This document shows, piece by piece, positions 50,412-64,000 of a DNA stretch of 64,000 bases. The notes below the pieces were generated by a model. That model saw only the letters and a program-made list of their open reading frames with translations, was not told the DNA's origin and did no database searches. This stretch comes from JAVJSD01 sp040219575. Lineage in GTDB: Bacteria > Planctomycetota > Planctomycetia > Pirellulales > Pirellulaceae. A program made the translations under genes and the position numbers. Every line of letters starts with the position of its first letter. Position 1 is the stretch's first letter. The stretch spans positions 1 through 64,000 of the forward strand of contig JAVJSD010000047.1 of the NCBI GenBank assembly GCA_040219575.1, given 5' to 3'.

Positions 50412-52697
50412 ATGAGCCGTATGCAATCTGCTTTTCCGCTGCTGATGGCGCTGGTGGTTGGCTTGCTGGTGCTGCCGGTTCGCGGCGATGATCCGCCGAA
50501 GACGACGCCCGCCGCCGACCCGCTGTTGGAGGCGATTCGGCAATTGCAGCAGGAGGTCGACTTGCTGCGGCAAGAATCGCGCGAGCTGCGCGGCCTGCCG
50601 TCCAAGTCGGAGCCGCCCGACGCTCCGGCGATGCAGGCGCCTACCCGAGCAGCGCCCGTCGAACCGCCGACCGCGCCCCGCGTCTCTTCCATCAAGTCGA
50701 CCGGCGAGACGACCAGCAAGTCGACCGGCGAGTCGACCAGCGACACGACATCGGCGAAATCCACCCCGCCCCGGCCGCCGGCCGCCGCCAGCGATCACTG
50801 GGCGTTTCAGCCGCTACGGCAAGGTGCGCCGCCGGCCGTCGACAATGAAGCCTGGATTCGCGACGATCTCGACCGCTACGTGTTGGCGCGTTTGGAGCAG
50901 GCGGACCTCTCTCCCAACCGCGACGCGAGCCGCCACGCGCTGATTCGCCGCCTGGCCTTCGATCTCACCGGCCTGCCGCCGACCGAGAAAGAAGTTCAGG
51001 CGTTTGTCGAGGACCCCGCCTCGGACGACGACGCGCTGGCGACCGTCGTCGATGCCTATCTCGCCTCGCCCCGGTTCGGCGAACGCTGGGGGCGTCACTG
51101 GCTCGACGTGGTGCGCTACGCCGACAGCGTCGGCCGCACCTGGAACGCACCCTTCAACTACGCCTGGCGGTATCGCGATTGGGTGATCGACGCGCTGAAC
51201 GACGACAAGCCCTACGATCGCTTCATCGTCGAGCAACTCGCCGGCGACCTGCTCCCCGCCGACTCCGTCCAGGAGAAACGCGCCAATCAAATCGCCACCG
51301 GCCTGCTGACGCTGGCGCCGCTGGAGCTTCCGGAGAGCCAGAGCGCGCAGTTCCAATTCGACCGCATCGACGATCAGATCGACGTCACGTCACGGGCCTT
51401 CCTGGCGCTGACGATCTCCTGCGCCCGCTGCCACGATCACAAGTACGATCCGATTTCGATGCGCGACTACTACGCGCTGGCCGGCGTGTTCACCAGCAGC
51501 GAAACCTTCTCCGGTCAGCGCCGCGGCGAGTACGTGGCGGCCGATCGAATGCTGGCGCTGCCCGAGGCGGAAGGTGAGCGCGTCACTCCCTCTCCGCGGC
51601 CGATCGGGATGCACTCCATGTCGGACATCACCGCCGAGCAGCGTCGCAACGGCTATCGCGACGTGCGATTCGATTTCGACAACAACCTGGCGTTGGGCGT
51701 TGTGGAAGGACGTCCCGAAGACTGCGCGATTCGCGTCGACGGCAAACCGTACGAGACCGGCCCCACGCCGCCGCGGGGCGACCTGCGAATCGCGGGACTG
51801 CCGCTGCCGGCCGAGGCGCCGCCCGGTCGAAGCGGCCGGTTGGAGATTTCCCGCTGGATCGCGTCGGCGGAGCATCCGCTCACCGCGCGGGTGATGGCCA
51901 ACCGCGTCTGGCAGCACCTGTTCGGCCGGGGGCTCGTGCGGACGGTCGACAACTTCGGCGCCAGCGGCGAAGAGCCGTCGCACCCGGAGTTGCTCGATCA
52001 CGTGGCGCAGCGTTTCCTCGACCGGCGGTGGTCCGTCAAGCAGTTGATTCGCGCGATCGTGCTCAGCCGAACCTATCGGCTCAGCAGCGCCGGCAGTGCG
52101 GCCAGCGAAGCGATCGATCCGCAAAACGCCCTGTACTGGCGGCAGAATCTGCGGCGGTTGGAGTTGGAAGCCCTGCGCGATGCGATGCTCGACGTGGCCG
52201 GCCGGTTGACGGTCAATCGTCCGCCGGGTTTGCAAATCGCGGGAACCGGCGGCAAGGGGCGCTGGGGCTTGACGCGCAGCCTCCTGGCGATCGAGTCGCC
52301 GTATCGCACGGTCTACCTGCCGGTGCTCCGCGACCTGCTGCCGGAGATGTACCAGATGTTCGACTTCCCGGAGCCTTCGCAGATCCAGGGACAGCGCGAG
52401 GTGACGACCGTCGCCCCGCAGGCGTTGTTCCTGCTCAACAGCGACTTCGCGGTGCAGTGCGCGGAGGACACCGCGCGAGTTCTGCTGCGCGACGTCTCGC
52501 TGACCGACGAGCAGCGGCTGGCGGCGCTCTACCTGCGCCTCTTGGCCCGCTCCCCCAGTCCCGAAGAGACCGCCGACGCACTGGAGTTTTTGAATAGCCT
52601 ACAGCCATCGCCCGGCGTGCGCGATCCTGCGCTCTATCGTTGGAGCGCCCTCACGCAAGCCCTGCTGGCCTCGGCCGAATTCCGCTCGATCCTGTAA
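50412..52697 (+). CDS. DUF1549/DUF1553 (PSD1) secreted protein
   Basis: A 761-residue exported protein: signal peptide (about 7-25), a coiled coil (PLLEAIRQLQQEVDLLRQES), a Ser/Thr/Lys-rich linker (KSTGETTSKSTGESTSDTTS), then DUF1549 (about 155-345) with RHALIRRLAFDLTGLPPTEK, RYADSVGRTWN and the heme-like motif C-A-R-C-H-D. DUF1553 (about 480-740) has WIASAEHPLTARVMANRVWQ. The usual N-terminal cytochrome c (PSCyt1) domain is absent and replaced by the coiled coil and linker. It pairs with the DUF1501 gene at 52974; both probably belong to a cell-surface system. Catalysis is not established. Confidence 0.92.
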   Translation: MSRMQSAFPLLMALVVGLLVLPVRGDDPPKTTPAADPLLEAIRQLQQEVDLLRQESRELRGLPSKSEPPDAPAMQAPTRAAPVEPPTAPRVSSIKSTGETTSKSTGESTSDTTSAKSTPPRPPAAASDHWAFQPLRQGAPPAVDNEAWIRDDLDRYVLARLEQADLSPNRDASRHALIRRLAFDLTGLPPTEKEVQAFVEDPASDDDALATVVDAYLASPRFGERWGRHWLDVVRYADSVGRTWNAPFNYAWRYRDWVIDALNDDKPYDRFIVEQLAGDLLPADSVQEKRANQIATGLLTLAPLELPESQSAQFQFDRIDDQIDVTSRAFLALTISCARCHDHKYDPISMRDYYALAGVFTSSETFSGQRRGEYVAADRMLALPEAEGERVTPSPRPIGMHSMSDITAEQRRNGYRDVRFDFDNNLALGVVEGRPEDCAIRVDGKPYETGPTPPRGDLRIAGLPLPAEAPPGRSGRLEISRWIASAEHPLTARVMANRVWQHLFGRGLVRTVDNFGASGEEPSHPELLDHVAQRFLDRRWSVKQLIRAIVLSRTYRLSSAGSAASEAIDPQNALYWRQNLRRLELEALRDAMLDVAGRLTVNRPPGLQIAGTGGKGRWGLTRSLLAIESPYRTVYLPVLRDLLPEMYQMFDFPEPSQIQGQREVTTVAPQALFLLNSDFAVQCAEDTARVLLRDVSLTDEQRLAALYLRLLARSPSPEETADALEFLNSLQPSPGVRDPALYRWSALTQALLASAEFRSIL

Positions 52698-52726
52698 TGC
52701 TGTGTTACGTCGATTGTGGAAGCATC

Positions 52727-52935
52727 GTTTAGCGGCAAGCCGAAGGCGACGGCGGAACGTTCGATCTGCGTCTCCTGCGGAAGGAGCAATGTGCGAGAGC
52801 GGTCGCGGCAGCTCGCCAGGAAACGAGGTTGGCCCCGACGACTCGGGAGTCTACACAGTTGCGCTGAGCACGACACCACGAGAGACTGCCGCAGAACGTC
52901 CCGCGTACGCCGTCGCCTTCGGCTTGCCGTTAAAC
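52727..52935. repeat. MITE-like element, family B, copy 3 (longer form)
   Basis: 209 bp bounded by GTTTAGCGGCAAGCCGAAGG at the left and the inverse, CCTTCGGCTTGCCGTTAAAC, at the right; the 30-bp termini differ at only a few positions. The interior differs from copies 1 and 2. It lies between the DUF1549/1553 and DUF1501 genes. Confidence 0.8.
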
Positions 52936-52973
52936 AAGTTTGATGTTCGTCATCGATGACAAGGAACCAACGC

Positions 52974-54365
52974 ATGTCGCGATCTCGCTATTGCCGCAAC
53001 ACCGAGACAGTCGTCGGTCGACGAAACTTTTTGAAGCACACGGCCGCGGGCTTCGGTTGGCTCGCGCTGGGCGCGCTGCATCAACGCGCCAGCAGTGCGG
53101 AAGCCACTACCGCAAAGGCGTCCGAGTCGCGCAACCCGCTGGCGCCAAAGCAGCCACATCATACGCCGCGGGCCAAGCGGGTGATCTTCCTCTATATGGA
53201 CGGCGGACCGTCGCACATCGACTCGTTCGATTGGAAGCCCGAGCTCGCCCGCAGCGGCGGCGACGCCGGCAGCCGGTACATGGCGCCGGTGCTCGACTTT
53301 CATCCTCACGGTGAAAGCGGCCTGATGATCTCCGATGTGTTTCCGCATCTGGCCCGCTGCGCCGACGAACTGTGTCTGCTCAACGGCATGCAGACCAAGA
53401 ATCCCGGCCACCAGCAGGCGGTGGTGGCGCTGCACACGGGCAGCGAAAGTTTCGTGCGGCCGTCGATGGGGGCGTGGACGACCTACGGACTCGGCAGCGA
53501 GTCGGAGAGCCTGCCGGGGTTCGTGACGATCAACCCGATCGTCGACAAGGGGGGCGCGATGAACTACGGCTCGGCGTTTCTGCCGGCCACCTTTCAAGGC
53601 ACGCGACTGAGCAGCGGATCGAGCGGCGTGCCGAACATCCGCAACCGCCATCTGTCCGCCGGAGACCAGCGGCGGCAGCTCGACTTCCTGGAGCGGGCCA
53701 ATCGCCGGCTGCTGGCGCACGACGAGGGGCACCCGGAAGTCGAGGGATTGATCCAGTCGTACGAGCTGGCGTATCGCATGCAGACGAAGGTGCCGGAGAC
53801 GCTCGATCTGTCGCGCGAGCCGCAACACGTCCGCGATCTGTACGGCGTCGACGATCGCGACACCGCGAACTTCGGCGCGCAGTGCCTGATGGCCCGGCGG
53901 CTGGCCGAGGCGGGCGTGCGGTTCATCCAACTCACCAGCACCGGCTGGGACCACCACACCGACATGCGCGGCAATATGGAGCGCCGCGCGCTGGCGATCG
54001 ACCGGCCGATGGCGGGCTTGATCGCCGATCTCAAGCAGCGCGATCTGCTGCGCGACACACTGCTGCTGTGGGGCGGCGAGTTCGGACGCACGCCCAATCC
54101 CGACAACGGCGGCGGCCGCGGCCACAACAACAAGGGCTACACGATGTGGATGGCCGGCGGCGGCGTGAAGGGGGGCATGCGCTACGGCGCCACCGATGAA
54201 CTCGGCGGCGCGAGCGTCGAGGGCGTGATGGGCACGCACGACCTGCACGCCACGCTGCTACATTTGCTCGGACTCGATCACGAGCAACTCACCTTTCGCT
54301 ACGCGGGCCGCGATTTTCGTCTGACCGACACCGAAGGCGTCGTCGCGCGCGGCATCCTGGCGTGA
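52974..54365 (+). CDS. DUF1501 secreted protein (partner of DUF1549/1553)
   Basis: A 463-residue Tat-exported protein (GRRNFLKHTAAGFGWLALGA). The DUF1501 core has VIFLYMDGGPSHIDSFDWKP, FIQLTSTGWDHHTDMRGNME, LLWGGEFGRTPNPDNGGGRG, HNNKGYTMWMAGGG and the C-terminal LLHLLGLDHEQLTFRYAGRD. The fold is related to sulfatases and alkaline phosphatases; the reaction is unknown. AAGGA 8 nt before ATG 52974 favours this start over ATG 52956. The gene order with the DUF1549/1553 gene is the standard planctomycete pair, here interrupted by a family B element. Confidence 0.93.
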   Translation: MSRSRYCRNTETVVGRRNFLKHTAAGFGWLALGALHQRASSAEATTAKASESRNPLAPKQPHHTPRAKRVIFLYMDGGPSHIDSFDWKPELARSGGDAGSRYMAPVLDFHPHGESGLMISDVFPHLARCADELCLLNGMQTKNPGHQQAVVALHTGSESFVRPSMGAWTTYGLGSESESLPGFVTINPIVDKGGAMNYGSAFLPATFQGTRLSSGSSGVPNIRNRHLSAGDQRRQLDFLERANRRLLAHDEGHPEVEGLIQSYELAYRMQTKVPETLDLSREPQHVRDLYGVDDRDTANFGAQCLMARRLAEAGVRFIQLTSTGWDHHTDMRGNMERRALAIDRPMAGLIADLKQRDLLRDTLLLWGGEFGRTPNPDNGGGRGHNNKGYTMWMAGGGVKGGMRYGATDELGGASVEGVMGTHDLHATLLHLLGLDHEQLTFRYAGRDFRLTDTEGVVARGILA

Positions 54366-54381
54366 ACGGGCCGCGTGCGCC

Positions 54382-54449
54382 GTAGCGGAAGTCGCCAGAC
54401 TTCCGAGTGTCGACGAGCAGGTCGTCGGAAGTCTGGCGACTTCCGCTAC
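54382..54449. repeat. Family A inverted hairpin pair, consensus
   Basis: The left arm GTAGCGGAAGTCGCCAGACT+TCCG (54382) and right arm CGGAAGTCTGGCGACTTCCG+CTAC (to 54449) are perfect reverse complements about 19 bp apart, immediately downstream of the DUF1501 stop. Confidence 0.85.
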
Positions 54450-54503
54450 GGCGCTGTCTTCTCGTTCAATGCGGCCTTTGCGGCGGCGGGAAGGGGCGGG
54501 CGA

Positions 54504-54532
54504 TTGACACCCGGCGGCCGGCCCCCTACCAT
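54504..54532 (+). promoter_or_regulatory. Promoter candidate for the EIIA-SLC4 gene
   Basis: TTGACA (54504-54509), a 17-bp spacer, and TACCAT (54527-54532). The predicted start near 54539 leaves an untranslated leader of about 208 nt before ATG 54747. Confidence 0.5.
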
Positions 54533-54746
54533 CCCCTGCAAGTAGATTCCATGGCATCCTGCTGCGCGCGTATTCGCGAGGGGCCCCCACGGGCGCGTCG
54601 TGCACTCCAGGCGTCGTGGCGACTCCTTCCGGCGCATCGCGGGTGCTCCTCCACCATCGCTCGTCGCCGCATCGGCCTTCGATGCACGGCCCGCATCCCT
54701 TCGACGTTCTGAAATCAACGGTCGAACGACTCGCTGGACTTCGCCG

Positions 54747-56822
54747 ATGAAGACACTCGAAAAAGCGCTCACCGACGGCGCCTTCGTACTCGACCTGAAG
54801 GCCAAGAGCATCACGTCGATCCTTCATCAGATCCTCAACTACGTCGTCGCGCAAAAAAAGCTCCCCATGGAGCGGCGGGACGAAGTCGAAAAGGAGCTGG
54901 TCGAGCGCGAGCGGCAAGTGCCCACGGCGATCGGCAATTCGGTGGCGGTGCCGCACCTGTATCTCGACACGTTCGAGCAACCGGTGCTGTTCTTCGCGCG
55001 GCTCGACAAACCGGTGAATCTCGGCGCGCTCGACGGAGTGCCCACCCGCTTCGTGTTCCTGCTGCTCGGTCCCAAGGGCGAGGCGGTCGACCATCTCGAC
55101 ACGCTGGCCGGCATCAGCCGCTTGATGTCGGACGAGGAATTCCGCTACCGGGCCGGCGTGGCCCGCAGCGCACCGGAGTTGATCGAGGCCTTGCGCGACT
55201 TCCGCCGCCGCACCGCTCCCGCGCCGCAGGCGGAGCGACCGGCGGAGATCGACGAAGGGCTGCAGTACACCGGGCGGCCGTTCGGCGGAATCCTCGGCGA
55301 CATCCGCCGCCGCCTGCCGCACTACGCCCGCGACTTCACCGACGGACTGCATCCCAAGAGCATCAGTTCGACGTTGTTCCTGTTCTTCGCCTGCCTGGCG
55401 CCGGCGGTCACGTTCGGCGGCATCATGGCCAACGAAACCGGCGACCAGATCGGGGCGATGGAGATGATTCTCGCCACCGCGGTGTGCGGCACGGTGTTCG
55501 CCGCCATCGGCGGGCAGCCGCTGATCATTCTGGCGGGAATCGGCCCGTTGTTGATCTTCACGGCGATTCTGTACGACGTCTGCCAGCGGTTGGGCGTCGA
55601 CTTCCTGGCGGCCTACGGCTGGGTGGGAATCTGGACGGGCCTGATCCTGCTGGTGTTGGGCGCCGCCGACGCCAGCGCGCTGATGCGGTTCTTCACGCGG
55701 TTCACCGACGAAACGTTCGCCGTCTTGATTTCGATCATCTTCATCACCAAGGCGCTGGAAAGCATCGTGCAGGTGTTCGTCGACGTGTACCACACGGGCG
55801 TCGTCGATCACGACGTGGCCTTCCTCACGCTGCTGTTGGCGCTGGGCACGTTCTACATCGCCATGAACCTCTCGCAGTTCCGCCGCAGCCGCTACCTGCT
55901 GCCCTGGATGCGCGAGTTCCTGGCCGACTTCGGCCCGGCCATCGCCCTGGTGGCGATGACCATGGTCGCCCTCTGGGTGCGGGTGGTGGACACGCCCAAC
56001 GGCAAGGCCCTTCAGCTTGAATCGCTGGCGGTGCCGACCACTTTCCAACCCACCACGCCCCGCCCCTGGCTGGTGGATCTGACGGCGGTCGAGAGTTGGG
56101 TCTGCTTCGCCGCGATCGGGCCCGCCCTGCTGGCCGCGCTGCTGATGTACGTCAACCAGAACATCACGGCGCGGCTGGTCAACAATCCCGACCACAAGCT
56201 GCGGAGCGGATCGGCCTACCACTACGACCTGGCGCTGGTCGGCGTGCTGGTCGGCGGCTGCTCGCTGTTCGGCCTGCCCTGGGTCGTGCCGGCCACGGTC
56301 CGCTCGCTGTATCACGTCCGCAGCCTGGCGACCGTCGAAGAGGTGATCGGCGCCGGCGGGCATAAACGCGAGAGGATACTGCACGTCCGCGAAACGCGGC
56401 TCACGGGCCTGGCCATCCATCTGCTCATCGGCCTGTCGCTGCTGCTGCTGCCGCTGTTCAAGGAAGTGCCGATGGCCGTGCTGTACGGCTTGTTCCTGTA
56501 TATGGGCGTCGTCTCGCTGGCCGGCAACCAGTTCTTCGAGCGGCTCAGCCTGTGGGTGATGGACTCTTCGCTGTATCCGGCGACGCACTACATCCGCCAG
56601 GTCCCGAACTGGATCATTCACAAATACACGTTCATTCAACTCGCCTGCCTGCTGGTGTTGATGGCGATCGAGCGCGTCGAACAACTGGCGATTTTCTTTC
56701 CACTGTTCCTGGCGCTGCTGGTGCCGGTGCGGTTGGCGCTCGGCTGGTTCTTCAAGCCGGAACACCTGGCGGCCCTCGACGCCGAAGAGGAGCCCGAGGA
56801 CGAAGAGACGCACTGGGTGTGA
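54747..56822 (+). CDS. PTS EIIA domain-SLC4-type anion (bicarbonate) transporter fusion
   Basis: A 691-residue membrane protein. Residues about 1-155 are a PTS EIIA type-2 (fructose/nitrogen) domain: VPTAIGNSVAVPH with phosphoacceptor H70, then ALDGVPTRFVFLLLGPKGEA and DHLDTLAGISRLMSDEEFRY. After a linker, about 200-670 is a polytopic domain of the SLC4/HCO3-cotransporter type: GGILGDIRRRLPHYARDFTD, FACLAPAVTFGGIMANETGD, GQPLIILAGIGPLLIFT and LFGLPWVVPATVRSLYHVRS. It should move bicarbonate or another anion. The EIIA domain sits where eukaryotic SLC4 proteins have their cytoplasmic domain, itself of related fold. Start ATG 54747 is set by the EIIA domain. Confidence 0.9.
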   Translation: MKTLEKALTDGAFVLDLKAKSITSILHQILNYVVAQKKLPMERRDEVEKELVERERQVPTAIGNSVAVPHLYLDTFEQPVLFFARLDKPVNLGALDGVPTRFVFLLLGPKGEAVDHLDTLAGISRLMSDEEFRYRAGVARSAPELIEALRDFRRRTAPAPQAERPAEIDEGLQYTGRPFGGILGDIRRRLPHYARDFTDGLHPKSISSTLFLFFACLAPAVTFGGIMANETGDQIGAMEMILATAVCGTVFAAIGGQPLIILAGIGPLLIFTAILYDVCQRLGVDFLAAYGWVGIWTGLILLVLGAADASALMRFFTRFTDETFAVLISIIFITKALESIVQVFVDVYHTGVVDHDVAFLTLLLALGTFYIAMNLSQFRRSRYLLPWMREFLADFGPAIALVAMTMVALWVRVVDTPNGKALQLESLAVPTTFQPTTPRPWLVDLTAVESWVCFAAIGPALLAALLMYVNQNITARLVNNPDHKLRSGSAYHYDLALVGVLVGGCSLFGLPWVVPATVRSLYHVRSLATVEEVIGAGGHKRERILHVRETRLTGLAIHLLIGLSLLLLPLFKEVPMAVLYGLFLYMGVVSLAGNQFFERLSLWVMDSSLYPATHYIRQVPNWIIHKYTFIQLACLLVLMAIERVEQLAIFFPLFLALLVPVRLALGWFFKPEHLAALDAEEEPEDEETHWV

Positions 56823-56836
56823 GCTGCTGGTGTGAG

Positions 56837-59145
<2,309 letters not shown>

Positions 59146-59149
<4 letters not shown>

Positions 59150-59787
59150 CGCGGCGCCTCCCCTTTGGGCGCCTTGGCGGCGTCTTGCGGCGTGAACAGC
59201 GGGCAGCCGAATACTGGCGTCCGCGATCTCGGCGCGGCTTCGCCATGCGCCAGCGCGATCAGCGTGTCGCGGCCCGCGTTGACGCCCTCGTGACCGCGAA
59301 AGGCGGTGACGCCGCCGGTGAACTCCAACGCGCCGCGCTCGTCGTAAACCAGGATGTGTCCGGAAGTCCGCGCGCCGAACAGGGCCGCAATTCGGCCGTC
59401 GTCGTCCCAGGCGACCTCAACACCCGTCATCGACTTCGCCTGTTGGACGATGTCGCTCTGAATCCACGGTTCGCCTGCGTCACGAGGGCGAAAAAACAGA
59501 ACGCGAACTCGGTCCCAATCCGGCCGATTGGCGACGACGATCTCCAGTTCGCGCAGCGTCGCCCGCGTGCAGGGACAACGTGGGTGCGCCAACAGCAGCA
59601 CGGTCTTTCCGCTCTTCGCGCGCGCCAGGGGTGCATCCGCCGGCCATTGCGGCGGTGGATCGCCGGCCGCGCCCGAAGTCGATTGGTAGCGCAACAGCAC
59701 GCCGTACGCCGTCACCAGGGCGAGCGCCCACACAATCAGCGCGGCGGCGAGCCACCACCGCCGGACGTTGCTCACCCTGATTCCCAT
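59146..59787 (-). CDS. Membrane-anchored thioredoxin-fold protein (RedB-like)
   Basis: A 213-residue protein with one N-terminal membrane helix (about 10-31, WWLAAALIVWALALVTAYGV) and a thioredoxin-like domain outside the cytoplasm: GKTVLLLAHPRCPCTRATLR with a C-P-C motif, DRVRVLFFRP, then SGHILVYDERGALEFTGGVT. It resembles proteins labelled RedB in other genomes; that label is from memory and not verified. AGGAG 7 nt before ATG 59787 sets the start. The last codons overlap the histidine kinase start, implying a joint role, possibly in redox or metal sensing. Confidence 0.75.
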
Positions 59788-59928
59788 CCCCGACTCCTGA
59801 CTGCCCTCGCTTTCCGCGCCTTTTTGACATAAAGAGTCTAGGCTGCGCCATCGCGCAGCGTCTCGGCGGCGCGTGGCATTCGCACATTTCGCGGGTTGCC
59901 GCACAAGAGGGGTGTACGGCTTGCGCAA

Positions 59929-63030
<3,102 letters not shown>

Positions 63031-63053
63031 CGCGCGACTCCGTACGATTTTTC

Positions 63054-63118
63054 CGTAGCGGAACTCGCCAAAGTTCCGAAGACCTGTTGAGTTGGGGAAA
63101 GCTGGCGGCTTCCGCTAC
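63054..63118. repeat. Family A inverted hairpin pair
   Basis: The left arm GTAGCGGAACTCGCCAAAGT+TCCG, and right arm GAAAGCTGGCGGCTTCCGCT+AC about 20 bp on. The left arm shows the GGAACT/AGTTCC compensated form. It lies between the sigma factor and kinase genes. Confidence 0.7.
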
Positions 63119-63243
63119 GTGACACGGCCCCAGGGGCCGTGTGGGCCAGCCGTCGTTGTCTTCACGTCCGGTCCCTTGTACTAACCGGTCTGGGAGCAAA
63201 GGTTACAGAAGAAGTTTGCGATGTGCGATGCGTTTCGAACTCG

Positions 63244-63963
63244 TCAGTCGCCGAAGGCGGCCAGCAAGTGACGCAATTCATCGTCTACGTCTTCCGGCGA
63301 CGCCAGCGTCTGGGCGACGCGTTCGCGCAGCACCTCTCCGTAGCGGCGACGCAGCCGGTGCACCGCGACCTTGACCGCGCCCTCGGTCATGTCGAACCGC
63401 TCCGCGATGTCGCGATACCGGGGCGCGTCGGCCGCGGGTGTGAGGAAAGCTCGCAAGACCGCGAAAATTTCGCCCTTGCCCGCCGCGTCATACTCCTGTT
63501 CAAGGTGCTCCAGCGAGGCGTCGAGCACCGTCAACGCCCAGCGTCGATCGAAAAGCCTTTCGGGCGTCAGGTGATCGGCAGGCTCGTTGCGGACAATCCG
63601 CTCGCCGTCGTCGAAGTCGAACGGAAGGTGCACGACGCCCCCGCCACGCCGTTCGGTGTGGGCGCCGCGGCGGTGATTGGCAATGAAGTGGTTCAAAGAA
63701 GAGAGCAGCAGGCTGCGGAATCGTCCGCGTTGCCGATCGGCCGCCTCCAGCGTGCGCTTCTCCAATACGAACACGAAGAACGCCTGCGTCAGATCCTGCG
63801 CGTCGTCGGCGCTGTGGCCGCGACGGCGGATATAGGCGTACAGCGGAGGCCAATATTGCTGGCAGAGTTCGGCCAGCGCCTGTCGCGACGTCTCTTCGTC
63901 GCCGGCGGCCGCCAGCACCAAGCTCCACTGCGTGGTGGCGAAATGCCGAACCGGTTCGTTCAT
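63244..63963 (-). CDS. ECF-type RNA polymerase sigma factor
   Basis: A 239-residue sigma factor of the group found next to planctomycete and acidobacterial kinases. Region 2 (about 28-110) has ALAELCQQYWPPLYAYIRRR, GHSADDAQDLTQAFFVFVLE and RFRSLLLSSLNHFIANHRRG. An acidic linker follows, and region 4 (about 175-225) has YRDIAERFDMTEGAVKVAVH and RLRRRYGEVLRERVA. No membrane segment, unlike the factor at 48615. It probably works with the kinase gene just downstream. ATG 63963 begins MNEPVRHFATTQWSLVLAA, typical of the group. Confidence 0.93.
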   Translation of the reverse strand: MNEPVRHFATTQWSLVLAAAGDEETSRQALAELCQQYWPPLYAYIRRRGHSADDAQDLTQAFFVFVLEKRTLEAADRQRGRFRSLLLSSLNHFIANHRRGAHTERRGGGVVHLPFDFDDGERIVRNEPADHLTPERLFDRRWALTVLDASLEHLEQEYDAAGKGEIFAVLRAFLTPAADAPRYRDIAERFDMTEGAVKVAVHRLRRRYGEVLRERVAQTLASPEDVDDELRHLLAAFGD

Positions 63964-64000
63964 GCCGCCATTGTAGTCATTGCGAGCCGGCGGCGCGCTC

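Overview
The window looks like a chromosomal segment of a planctomycete, probably a Pirellulales-type member. The evidence is the high GC content, two sulfatases, two Tat-exported DUF1501 proteins (one following a DUF1549/DUF1553 protein with a CxxCH motif), a DUF1559 prepilin-like protein with a small lipoprotein, two ECF-type sigma factors, a Ser/Thr kinase with an N-terminal zinc ribbon, and a very large FHA/coiled-coil/J-like/kinase protein. I saw no rRNA, tRNA or CRISPR array. Placement below the phylum is inference.

Layout. 1-7.2 kb: a small low-complexity gene, a GAF-domain glucan phosphorylase, an RCK-gated K+ channel, then a leftward cluster (unknown, TPR, unknown, STAS) with a recognisable promoter and operator-like palindrome. 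7.5-13.3 kb: two secreted sulfatases, the first ending in a VHL-beta-like domain, plus a tandem universal stress protein and small membrane proteins. 13.8-20.7 kb: an unknown protein, polyphosphate kinase 2, a pair of secreted proteins (one with LRRs) and a membrane-anchored PQQ-type propeller coupled to a small membrane protein. 21-25.8 kb: an enolase-superfamily enzyme, an unpaired DUF1501 protein, an ISL3 transposase relic and a secreted LRR protein. 25.8-27.4 kb: an IS4-type insertion sequence between the LRR gene and an FkbM methyltransferase; it supplies coding ends to both. 28.5-37.6 kb: kdsB, pyrG (with a terminator hairpin just upstream), a secreted protein, nagA, the DUF1559/lipoprotein pair, a second enolase-superfamily enzyme and a NarL-type response regulator. 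38-48.3 kb: a 1445-residue FHA/coiled-coil/J-like/pseudokinase protein, a TPR-like protein, TerC, a membrane spermidine-synthase-like protein and an SGNH-like secreted protein. 48.6-54.4 kb: an ECF sigma factor with membrane and EF-hand regions, followed by the DUF1549/1553 and DUF1501 genes. 54.7-64 kb: a PTS-EIIA/SLC4-type anion transporter fusion, then a leftward signalling block of ECF sigma factor, Ser/Thr kinase, thioredoxin-fold protein and hybrid histidine kinase.

Several proteins join regulatory and enzymatic or transport modules that are usually separate: GAF with glucan phosphorylase, EIIA with an SLC4-type transporter, VHL-beta with sulfatase, sigma factor with EF-hands, and FHA with a pseudokinase. 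Intergenic DNA carries at least four repeat families. The commonest is a 24-bp palindromic arm that often occurs as inverted pairs with co-varying loops, mostly downstream of genes. A MITE-like element with terminal inverted repeats is present in three copies. There is also a 28-bp near-perfect hairpin and a heptamer tandem repeat. Apart from the two insertion-sequence traces there is no sign of a recent accessory island.
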